This document shows, piece by piece, positions 1-7,635 of a stretch of DNA of 64,000 bases. This DNA comes from Hoeflea sp. IMCC20628 (GTDB lineage: Bacteria > Pseudomonadota > Alphaproteobacteria > Rhizobiales > Rhizobiaceae): NCBI RefSeq assembly GCF_001011155.1, contig NZ_CP011479.1, positions 576,501-640,500 on the forward strand, given 5' to 3'. Each line of letters opens with the position of its first letter. Position 1 is the stretch's first letter. A program made the translations under genes and the position numbers. The notes under the pieces were generated by a model, which was given only the letters and a program-made list of their open reading frames with translations, did not search any database and was not told the DNA's origin.

Positions 1-3
1 ACC

Positions 4-26
4 GGCGCAGGGCCATGTCCTGCGCC
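4..26 (+). terminator. Intercistronic hairpin upstream of the nucleoside importer ATPase
   Basis: An 8-bp perfect stem (GGCGCAGG at 4-11, CCTGCGCC at 19-26) with a 7-nt loop and no T-run. Such hairpins often follow the binding-protein gene of an ABC operon and protect its mRNA or attenuate readthrough. A BmpA-type binding-protein gene just left of the window is inferred, not seen. Confidence 0.4.
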
Positions 27-48
27 GCATGGAACCAGGGGGTGTGAG

Positions 49-1560
49 ATGGATGTAGAGTTACGCGGTATCACAAAGCGCTTTGGACCGGTGGTGGCCA
101 ATTCGGGAGTCAACCTGACCATTCGCAGTGGCGAAGTGCTGGGGCTTCTGGGTGAAAATGGCGCCGGCAAATCGACATTGATGAATGTGCTGTGCGGACT
201 CTACCGTCCTGATGAGGGCGAAATTCTTATTGACGGCAAAGCGGTCAGCTTCGACGGACCGGGCGAAGCGATCGCGGCTGGAATCGGGATGGTGCACCAG
301 CACTTCATGCTGGTGCCGGTGTTCACCGTGGCTGAAAACGTCGTGCTGGGCGTTGAGCCCACCGGCAGAGCGGATTATCTCGATCTCGACAAGGCGCGAT
401 CGCAGGTGCTCGATATCCGGAAACAATACGGACTTGAAGTTGATCCCGATGCTCTGATCGAAAACCTTCCGGTCGGCGTTCAGCAGCGGGTGGAGATCAT
501 CAAGGTGCTTTTCCGCTCCGCCGAGGTGCTGATCCTTGACGAACCAACGGCGGTGCTCACACCGCAAGAGGTCGAGGAATTTTTCCAGATCGTCAAAGCC
601 TTGCGCGATGCCGGCAAGGCGCTGGTGTTCATTACCCACAAGCTCAACGAAATTCTCGAAATCGCCGATCGTATCAGCGTCCTGCGGGGCGGTGAGATTG
701 TTGGTGAGGGCGACCCGAAAAAACTCACGACGACAGAGCTGGCTGAAATGATGGTCGGCCGCCCGGTCAGTTTCGACGTGGTCAAGGAGCCCTATCACCC
801 CGGTCCGGCGCTGATGGAGATTAACGATCTCGTGGTGCTCAACGAGAATGGTTCGGTGTCAGTTGATCACCTGAGTTTTTCGGTCAAAAGCGGTGAGATC
901 GTCGGCATCGCTGGCGTGCAGGGCAACGGCCAGACCGCGCTGGTTGAAGCTCTTGCGGGACTGCGGGAAGCTGTCGGCGGCTCGGTCAGTTTTGCAGGTG
1001 AGGACATTACCCGCGCCTCGCCGCGGGCTCGGCACAAAATGGGCATCGCCCATATTCCGGAAGACCGTCAACGCACCGGGATCATTCCGAGTTTCAGTGT
1101 CGCTGAGAACATGGTTCTCGACACCTATTATGATGAGCGTTTTTCGTCAGGCATGCAGATCCGCTGGAACAAGGTCCAGGAGACCGCTGCGCAGAATTCG
1201 GCGGAGTTTGATGTGCGCACACCGTCAGTATTCACGGCAGCCGGGAACCTGTCGGGCGGCAATCAGCAAAAACTTGTCGTTGCCCGCGAAATGTCGCGCG
1301 ATACAAAATTTCTGATCGCGGCGCAGCCGACGCGCGGTCTTGATGTCGGTTCCATCGAATTCATTCACCAGCGGCTGATTGATGCGCGGGACGAGGGCGA
1401 CGGCGTGCTGATCGTATCATCCGAACTCGACGAAATCCTGGCTCTGTCAGATCGTATTCTGGTGATGTTCAGGGGCAAGGTTGTGGCCGAATTTGACGCC
1501 AGCAAAGGTGCGGTGGACAAGAATGCCATCGGGTTGGCAATGGCGGGAGCATCGACATGA
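49..1560 (+). CDS. Nucleoside (BmpA/YufO-type) ABC importer, duplicated ATPase
   Basis: A 503-aa ATPase with two fused nucleotide-binding domains, as in sugar- and nucleoside-type importers. The first Walker A is intact (GENGAGKST, residues 35-43), followed by the Q-loop (MVHQH) and Walker B (LILDEPTA). The second P-loop is degenerate (GVQGNGQT, 289-296, with Q in place of the Lys), but a canonical LSGGNQQK signature follows at 401-408. This asymmetry is characteristic of the YufO/NupO group for purine nucleosides. The ATG has GGGGGTGTGAG upstream. It overlaps the next permease by ATGA. Nucleoside specificity rests on family and the paired permeases; a sugar substrate is the alternative. Confidence 0.88.
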   Translation: MDVELRGITKRFGPVVANSGVNLTIRSGEVLGLLGENGAGKSTLMNVLCGLYRPDEGEILIDGKAVSFDGPGEAIAAGIGMVHQHFMLVPVFTVAENVVLGVEPTGRADYLDLDKARSQVLDIRKQYGLEVDPDALIENLPVGVQQRVEIIKVLFRSAEVLILDEPTAVLTPQEVEEFFQIVKALRDAGKALVFITHKLNEILEIADRISVLRGGEIVGEGDPKKLTTTELAEMMVGRPVSFDVVKEPYHPGPALMEINDLVVLNENGSVSVDHLSFSVKSGEIVGIAGVQGNGQTALVEALAGLREAVGGSVSFAGEDITRASPRARHKMGIAHIPEDRQRTGIIPSFSVAENMVLDTYYDERFSSGMQIRWNKVQETAAQNSAEFDVRTPSVFTAAGNLSGGNQQKLVVAREMSRDTKFLIAAQPTRGLDVGSIEFIHQRLIDARDEGDGVLIVSSELDEILALSDRILVMFRGKVVAEFDASKGAVDKNAIGLAMAGAST

Positions 1561-2693
1561 GCGACAGCAAGACCGACGTCGTTATCCAGAATTTGCTCAA
1601 GCGGGCGGCGCCCGGGCGCAGCGAGTTCGAAGACCTGGTCATCGTGCCGCTGTTCGCGATTGTGGCTGCGCTGGTGCTTGGAGCCTTGGTCATGCTGGCC
1701 ACCAGTGTCGAGCCGGCGACGATTGCCAAGTCCTATCTGGCGCTGCTGCAGGGGTCGGTTGGGTCGCTCAATGCGATTTCAGAAACCCTCACGGCGGCAA
1801 CGCCCCTTATTCTCGCAGGCCTCGGGCTGGCGCTCGGGTTTCGTGCAGGACTGTTCAACATTGGTGCCGAAGGCCAGATCCTGATGGGCGGAATGGCTGC
1901 GGTGATAACCGGGTTCAGTTTTCCGGGGCTTCCGATCTACGTCCTTTTGCCGCTTTGTCTGTTGAGCGGTGCATTGGCCGGTGCATTTTATGCGGGGATT
2001 GCCGGTTGGCTTCGCGCCGCCACTGGTGCGCATGAGGTCATTTCCACGATCATGCTCAACCTGATCGCCTACCGGTTGATCGACTATATGCTGCGGTTGC
2101 CGTTTGTGCAGCGGCCAGGTCGCAATGATCCGATTTCCAAGTCGGTTCCGGACCACGCCGAACTGCCGAGGTTGCTGGATTGGATCGATCCCAATCTTCG
2201 GGTTCATGGCGGCATTTTCCTGGCGCTTGCGGCGGTGTTTGTCGTCTACTGGCTGCTGTTCAAAACCAAGATCGGTTTCGAGTTCCGGGCCAGTGGTGCA
2301 AGCCCGGATGCTGCGCGTTTCGCTGGCATGCGATCGGGCCTGACCATCGTTCTGGCGATGGCTTCGGCCGGTGCGCTGGCCGGTCTTGCCGGGACAGTGC
2401 AAGTGCTCGGGGTGCTCGACAGGGTGACGCCGGGATTTTCCGCCGGCATCGGCTTTGATGCCATTGCAGTGGCCCTGCTTGGCAGGTCGCATCCGTTTGG
2501 TGTGCTTCTGGCGGGCTTGCTGTTTGGCGGGCTCGAAGCTGGCGGACGACAAATGCAGGTTGACGCCGGAGTGAGTATCGATCTGATCGGCATCATTCAG
2601 GCGCTGATCATCGTCTTCATCGCGGCACCAATGTTGGTGCGCGCAATATTCCCCTGGGGCTTTCGTAAGCCTGAAACGGTGCGGGGCAAGTAG
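1557..2693 (+). CDS. ABC transporter permease, YufP/NupP-like
   Basis: A 378-aa integral membrane protein of the BPD_transp_2 family, the first of two permeases for the importer. A long hydrophobic segment starts near residue 30, followed by the segment LGFRAGLFNIGAEGQILMGG, a conserved hallmark of nucleoside/BMP-type permeases. About eight to ten membrane helices are apparent. Its start overlaps the ATPase stop (ATGA at 1557-1560) and it ends three bases before the second permease, so the three genes are translationally coupled. Co-occurrence of the two dissimilar permeases with a duplicated ATPase supports nucleoside uptake. Confidence 0.87.
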   Translation: MSDSKTDVVIQNLLKRAAPGRSEFEDLVIVPLFAIVAALVLGALVMLATSVEPATIAKSYLALLQGSVGSLNAISETLTAATPLILAGLGLALGFRAGLFNIGAEGQILMGGMAAVITGFSFPGLPIYVLLPLCLLSGALAGAFYAGIAGWLRAATGAHEVISTIMLNLIAYRLIDYMLRLPFVQRPGRNDPISKSVPDHAELPRLLDWIDPNLRVHGGIFLALAAVFVVYWLLFKTKIGFEFRASGASPDAARFAGMRSGLTIVLAMASAGALAGLAGTVQVLGVLDRVTPGFSAGIGFDAIAVALLGRSHPFGVLLAGLLFGGLEAGGRQMQVDAGVSIDLIGIIQALIIVFIAAPMLVRAIFPWGFRKPETVRGK

Positions 2694-2696
2694 ATC

Positions 2697-3968
2697 ATGG
2701 CGATGACCAATCAAACCACACCCAGTTCAACTTCCATGCCCGATCTCGGAAAACAGAAACATGCCAGAATCGCGGGCGGCGTGTTGATTGCGCTGGCTAT
2801 GCTTGTGGCGTTTGTTTTCGGTGCAGGCACTGAAGGCAGTGCAGTGTTCCGGCTGTCACGCCCAACCGATGCGCTGGTACTGCCCGATCTGAGCGTGCCG
2901 GCGATGCAGTTCAATCTTGTTGTCGCCGCGCTTCTGGCATTCTTGGGCGTCCGACAATTCCTTCGCGGCGGAGTGCGCTGGTCATCCCTGTCACTCGGCA
3001 TTGGCCTGGCGCTGGTCGTCGTGGCGTTTCTGGTCTGGGCGACAGCGGGCAAAGCCTTTTCGCTTACCGGCATGCTGCAGGCGACAATGGTGCGTGCGGT
3101 GCCAATTGCGCTTGGCGGTTTGGCCGGGGTGCTGTGCGAACGGGTGGCTGTGGTCAATATTGCGATCGAGGGAATGCTGCTTGCCGGTGCCTTCGCGGGG
3201 GCCTTGGTCGGGTCGATTCTGGGCGGGGTAGCGGGTTTGGCGGCTGCGGTCGTGGTCGGCGGATTGTTTGGTTTCTTCCTGGCTGCGCTGGTGGTGACCT
3301 ACCGAATGGATCAGATTATCGCTGGTGTGGTGATCAACCTGTTTGTGCTGGGCTTTACGTCCTATGTCAGCAGTCAGGTGTTTCAGGAGTACCGATCACT
3401 CAACAACGCGCCAGTGTTCCGAGCGATCAAGATCCCGATTTTGGGGGATATTCCAGTAATTGGACCAATGCTGTTCTACCAGAACATCTTCGTCTATGGC
3501 GCGCTGATCATGGTGGCGGTGGCGACCTACTACCTGTTTTACACCCGCAGCGGGCTTCGGGCGCGTGCGGTGGGGGAGCATCCGCGGGCTGCCGATACAC
3601 TCGGAATCGATGTTTACCGCACCCGGTTCATCAATGTGACGCTTGGCGGCATGGTTGCCGGTTTCGGCGGGGCCTGGTTCACCTTGGGTTCGGTCGGCCG
3701 GTTTGACGAGAATATGACCGGCGGGCGAGGCTATATCGGGCTTGCGGCGATGATCTTTGGCCGATGGCATCCCGTCGGTGCGCTGATGGCAGCACTGGTG
3801 TTCGGATTTGCCGATTCGATGCAGCAGAAGCTGGCCCTGTTGCAGACGCCGATTCCGTCTGAGTTTCTGGCCATGGCGCCCTATATTGCCACGATTGTGG
3901 TGGTTGCCGGTTTCATCGGGCGGGCGCGGGCACCGGCAGCCGATGGTCAGCCTTACATCAAGGAATAG
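2697..3968 (+). CDS. ABC transporter permease, YufQ/NupQ-like
   Basis: A 423-aa second permease of the nucleoside importer, with about ten hydrophobic segments. It contains the family signature around CERVAVVNIAIEGMLLAGAF and, near the C-terminus, GGRGYIGLAAMIFGRWHP. An ATG at 2703 is an alternative start six bases further on. The product is longer than B. subtilis YufQ because of an N-terminal hydrophobic extension (residues about 20-110). It is the last gene of the visible operon; roughly 100 bp separate it from the P450 gene, which has its own ribosome site. Confidence 0.87.
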   Translation: MAMTNQTTPSSTSMPDLGKQKHARIAGGVLIALAMLVAFVFGAGTEGSAVFRLSRPTDALVLPDLSVPAMQFNLVVAALLAFLGVRQFLRGGVRWSSLSLGIGLALVVVAFLVWATAGKAFSLTGMLQATMVRAVPIALGGLAGVLCERVAVVNIAIEGMLLAGAFAGALVGSILGGVAGLAAAVVVGGLFGFFLAALVVTYRMDQIIAGVVINLFVLGFTSYVSSQVFQEYRSLNNAPVFRAIKIPILGDIPVIGPMLFYQNIFVYGALIMVAVATYYLFYTRSGLRARAVGEHPRAADTLGIDVYRTRFINVTLGGMVAGFGGAWFTLGSVGRFDENMTGGRGYIGLAAMIFGRWHPVGALMAALVFGFADSMQQKLALLQTPIPSEFLAMAPYIATIVVVAGFIGRARAPAADGQPYIKE

Positions 3969-4072
3969 CTGTACGCCCGGCGCGCGAACCCCTGACATTT
4001 TGCAGATGCAGGGTCTATTGTGCGGTATTGGTAAAACAATGATGCACATCGCACCGGGTGGAGGAAATGCCG

Positions 4073-6382
4073 ATGACGGATGACAAGGCGGCGGTTTGTC
4101 CGGCGCATGGGCGAGCAGACGGATGTCCTGTTTCGCCGCAGGCTGCGGCATTCGATCCTTTTGCTCCCGCCTATCTGGCCAATCCGGCGGAAGCGCTTCG
4201 GTGGTCGCGCGAGCAGGAACCGGTGTTCTACAGCCCGCAACTCGGCTATTGGGTCGTCAGCCGTTATGATGACGTCAAGGCAGTGTTTCGCGACAACGAT
4301 ACCTTTTCGCCCTCGATCGCGCTCGAGCGTGTGGTGCCGCCCAGCCAGGAAGCAGTGGAGACGCTCAAGCGCTACAATTACGCCATGAACCGGACCCTGG
4401 TGAACGAGGATGAGCCAGCGCACATGGAGCGTCGCCGGCTGCTGATGGATCATTTCCTGCCTGCCAATCTTGCCGAACATGAAGCGATGATCCGTCGACT
4501 TACGCGCGAGAAAGTCGACGCTTTTGTCGAAAAGGGCCGGGTCGATCTGGTCGAGGCGATGCTTTGGGAAATTCCACTGACAGTGGCGCTGCATTTTCTC
4601 GGCGTGCCGAAGGAAGACATGGATTCGCTCAAGGAGTTTTCCGTGGCGCATACGGTCAACACCTGGGGCAAGCCGACGCCGGAGCAACAGGTTGCGGTCG
4701 CCGATACGGTCGGCCGGTTCTGGCAATTTGCCGGCAAGGTGCTCGACAAGATGCGCAAGGAGCCTGACGGCACCGGCTGGATGCATGACGCCATCCGCAA
4801 GAATGCGGACTATCCCGACATTGTCACGGACTCCTATCTGCACTCGATGATGATGGCGATCATCGTGGCGGGTCACGAGACCACGTCGCTGGCAAGCACC
4901 AATGCACTCAAGCTGTTGTTGTCCAACCGACTGGTCTGGGAGCGGATCTGCAAGGATCCGGCGCTGATCCCCAATGCCGTCGAGGAGTGTCTTCGACTTG
5001 AGGGCTCAGTGGTGGCATGGCGGCGGAAAGCCACGCGAGAGACGGAGATTTCAGGCGTCACAATTCCGAAGGATGCCAAGCTGCTGATTGTCAGCGGCTC
5101 GGCCAATCATGATCGGCGTCATTTCGAGAACGGTGACTTTCTCGATATCTATCGCGACAGCGCGGTTGAGCATCTGACCTTCGGCTATGGCAGCCACCAG
5201 TGCATGGGCAAGAACTTTGCCCGGCTGGAGATGCGGATTTTCATCGAGGAGCTGACACGCCGGCTGCCGCACATGCAACTGGTCGCAGATCAGCAATTCA
5301 CCTATCTGCCGAGCCTTTCCTTTCGCGGACCCGACAGGCTTCTTGTCGAATGGGACCCGGCCAACAACCCCGAACATGCCGATCCGTCGCTTGCAGCTTC
5401 TAGCATCTCATTTCCAGTCGGCGCCCCTTCAGCCAAGGAAATCGCACGGAGCGTTCGCGTTGCTGAAACCAAGCTCATTGCCGAGGGGGTCAAGCTGGTA
5501 CGTCTCGAAGACCCGGATGGCTTGCCGCTGCCGCCGTGGACGCCTGGTGCGCATATCGATGTCGTGTTCGATGAATTCAGCCGTAAATATTCGCTCTGCG
5601 GAGACCCTTCAGATCCGCTCTATTCAATCGCCGTGCTGCGGGAGAATGAGGGGCGAGGCGGGTCGCGGTTCGTTCATGACCAACTGGTTCCGGGAATGAC
5701 GCTGCACATGCGCGGCCCAAAAAACTATTTCCGGCTCGAGGAGGATGCCGATCGTCACATCCTCATTGCCGGGGGCATCGGCATCACGCCGATCGTGGCA
5801 ATGGCTGACCGGCTCAAGGCTTCGGGGTGTGACTACGAAGTTCACTACGCTGGCCGGTCGCGTGATCGCATGGCTTTTCTGGACCGGATGGTTGCCGATC
5901 ATGGCGCAAATGTCGTGCTTCATGTTTCAGGTGAAGGGACCCGCGCCCAAATGAATTCAATCGTCGACGGTTGGAGCGTTGGAACACGGATCCACGCCTG
6001 CGGACCGCGGGGCCTGCTCGGCGAACTGGAGTCCCTTTGCACACATTTGCCGGAAGGCGCCTTCAAATGCGAGGCGTTCAGCACCGATGCTGGCAGCGGC
6101 GCGCATGCCGACGATACCGCGTTTGTGGTGGAGTTGAAGGATTCCGACCTGACGTTGACGGTCCCCACTGGCAGCACACTGCTCGAGACTGTGCGGGCGG
6201 CCGGTATCGATGTGCCGAGCGATTGCGAGGAAGGTCTCTGCGGCAGCTGCGAGGTTCGGGTGCTTGAGGGAGCTATCGATCATCGCGACAAGGTTTTGTC
6301 ATCAGCTGAAAGAGCGGTAAGTGACCGGATGATGGCCTGTTGCTCGCGTGCTGCCGGCGGAAAACTCAAGTTGGCGCTTTAA
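4073..6382 (+). CDS. Self-sufficient cytochrome P450 (CYP116B-like P450-reductase-ferredoxin fusion)
   Basis: A single 769-aa polypeptide carrying a whole monooxygenase electron chain. N-terminal P450: I-helix AGHETTS at about 266-272 and heme loop FGYGSHQCMG with ligand Cys377. Then a phthalate-dioxygenase-reductase-like module: flavin motif RKYSLCG near 504 and nucleotide motif GGIGITPI near 567. Last, a plant-type [2Fe-2S] domain with Cys718, Cys723, Cys726 and a fourth Cys at 756 or 757. Domain order and length match P450RhF/CYP116B enzymes, which oxidise aromatic and aliphatic substrates using NADPH. Longer GTG (4058) and ATG (4067) starts exist, but GGAGG at 4060-4064 sits eight bases before 4073, so I prefer 4073. 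Substrate unknown; it is not in an operon. Confidence 0.93.
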   Translation: MTDDKAAVCPAHGRADGCPVSPQAAAFDPFAPAYLANPAEALRWSREQEPVFYSPQLGYWVVSRYDDVKAVFRDNDTFSPSIALERVVPPSQEAVETLKRYNYAMNRTLVNEDEPAHMERRRLLMDHFLPANLAEHEAMIRRLTREKVDAFVEKGRVDLVEAMLWEIPLTVALHFLGVPKEDMDSLKEFSVAHTVNTWGKPTPEQQVAVADTVGRFWQFAGKVLDKMRKEPDGTGWMHDAIRKNADYPDIVTDSYLHSMMMAIIVAGHETTSLASTNALKLLLSNRLVWERICKDPALIPNAVEECLRLEGSVVAWRRKATRETEISGVTIPKDAKLLIVSGSANHDRRHFENGDFLDIYRDSAVEHLTFGYGSHQCMGKNFARLEMRIFIEELTRRLPHMQLVADQQFTYLPSLSFRGPDRLLVEWDPANNPEHADPSLAASSISFPVGAPSAKEIARSVRVAETKLIAEGVKLVRLEDPDGLPLPPWTPGAHIDVVFDEFSRKYSLCGDPSDPLYSIAVLRENEGRGGSRFVHDQLVPGMTLHMRGPKNYFRLEEDADRHILIAGGIGITPIVAMADRLKASGCDYEVHYAGRSRDRMAFLDRMVADHGANVVLHVSGEGTRAQMNSIVDGWSVGTRIHACGPRGLLGELESLCTHLPEGAFKCEAFSTDAGSGAHADDTAFVVELKDSDLTLTVPTGSTLLETVRAAGIDVPSDCEEGLCGSCEVRVLEGAIDHRDKVLSSAERAVSDRMMACCSRAAGGKLKLAL

Positions 6383-6461
6383 GCCGGACCGCCGCCACAG
6401 TTGATTGATTAGTGGTGCGCCGCTATCAGACCGCGACAGACTGAACCAGGCGGACCGGTGC

Positions 6462-7505
6462 ATGCCCAAACTGCTGATTGTTACCGATGCCTGGCGTCCG
6501 CAGATCAACGGGGTGGTCCGGTCGATCGAAAACCTGGTGCGCGATCTCGCGTCGCTCGGCATTGATGTTGATATTCTTTCGCCTGCCGAATTTCGTACTC
6601 TGCCTTTGCCGGGTTATCCGGAGATCCGGCTGGCTTTTACGACGCCTTGGGCTGTGGCGCGGCGCATGGCCGAGTCAGCTCCCGACTATATCCATATTGC
6701 CACGGAGGGGCCGCTGGGTTTGTTGGCCCGCCGTGCCGCGCTCAAGCGCAATGGTTTCACCTCGAGCTATCACACCCGGTATCCGGAATATGTCTCGGCG
6801 CGCTATCCCATGCCGGAAAGCTGGCTTTATGTCTTCATGCGCTGGTTCCACAATGCCGGGCGCGGCTGTCTGGTGGCAACGCAAAGCCTGCGAAGCGAGC
6901 TCCAGGCCAAGGGCTTTCACAATCTGCACATCTGGTCGCGCGGCGTCGACACCAAGCTGTTTCACCCGGATTATCCGGCGCCGCTTGATCTGCCGAGGCC
7001 AGTGTTTTTGCATGTCGGGCGGATGGCGGTGGAAAAGAATGTCGAGACGTTTCTCGCCATGGATCTGCCCGGGACCAAGCTGGTGGTCGGCGGCGGGCCG
7101 ATGCTTGAGGATTTCAAGGCGCGCTACCTGGATGTCACATTTACTGGCGCCAAATCCGGGGCTGAACTGGCGGCGCTTTACTCGATGGGCGACGTCTTCG
7201 TGTTTCCGTCGCTGACCGACACTTTTGGTTTGGTCTTGCTCGAAGCCCTGGCCTCCGGGGTTCCGATTGCTGCCTATCCGGTCACAGGGCCGGTGGACAT
7301 TCTGGGTGATAGCGGGGCGGGCGCGCTGGATCAGGATCTGCGCAAGGCGGCGCTTGCCTGTCTTGGAGTTCCGCGTGAACTCCCCCGCAGGCGCGCTATG
7401 GATTTTTCCTGGCAGGCCTGCGCCCGGCAGTTCCTGCATGCGACCTATATCAGCTATGGCGTGACTTCGAATTTGAAGAACGCGGAACGGGCAGCAGATC
7501 TGTAA
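6462..7505 (+). CDS. GT4-family glycosyltransferase
   Basis: A 347-aa GT-B fold enzyme. The N-terminal acceptor domain begins KLLIVTDAWRPQINGVVRS, typical of family 4. The C-terminal donor domain has HVGRMAVEKN and a KSGAELAALYSMGDVFVFPS segment, then the E-x7-E-like donor motif DTFGLVLLEALASG. The frame runs open from 6405, but the residues before 6462 look non-coding; ATG 6462 fits the family start. Rhizobial relatives include glycoglycerolipid synthases made under phosphate limitation (for example Agrobacterium Agt) and mannosyltransferases; I cannot choose between them. It lies 130 bp before a PhoB-boxed gene on the same strand, which makes the lipid role attractive but unproven. Confidence 0.82.
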   Translation: MPKLLIVTDAWRPQINGVVRSIENLVRDLASLGIDVDILSPAEFRTLPLPGYPEIRLAFTTPWAVARRMAESAPDYIHIATEGPLGLLARRAALKRNGFTSSYHTRYPEYVSARYPMPESWLYVFMRWFHNAGRGCLVATQSLRSELQAKGFHNLHIWSRGVDTKLFHPDYPAPLDLPRPVFLHVGRMAVEKNVETFLAMDLPGTKLVVGGGPMLEDFKARYLDVTFTGAKSGAELAALYSMGDVFVFPSLTDTFGLVLLEALASGVPIAAYPVTGPVDILGDSGAGALDQDLRKAALACLGVPRELPRRRAMDFSWQACARQFLHATYISYGVTSNLKNAERAADL

Positions 7506-7549
7506 CTGTCGGCGCTGACGGAAGTGGCGGGCCTCATGGGGAAAGCCTG

Positions 7550-7578
7550 TCTTCATAAAACCGTCATCTCAGCGTCAT
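7550..7578 (+). promoter_or_regulatory. Predicted PhoB (Pho) box, three tandem half-repeats
   Basis: Three 7-bp direct repeats at exact 11-bp spacing: TCTTCAT (7550-7556), CCGTCAT (7561-7567) and GCGTCAT (7572-7578). Each is followed by a 4-nt spacer. The known Pho box is CTGTCAT-N4-CTGTCAT, so the two downstream repeats match at 5 of 7 positions or better with correct phasing. It ends 57 bp before the start codon of the phytase-like gene, as expected for a PhoB-activated promoter lacking a good -35. Confidence 0.7.
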
Positions 7579-7635
7579 GATGCTGCAATCGTGCCTGTGC
7601 CACATCCCCGGATATCAAAACCGGGAGATTGCCAT

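Noticed and set aside
1779-2714. 311-codon minus-strand frame opposite the YufP-like permease
   Set aside because: Antisense to a clear membrane protein and rich in His, Gln and Arg without hydrophobic core.
6420-6461. Possible Pho box upstream of the glycosyltransferase
   Set aside because: CTGTC-like and CTGAT-like pieces on the minus strand are spaced 10 rather than 11 bp and match poorly.
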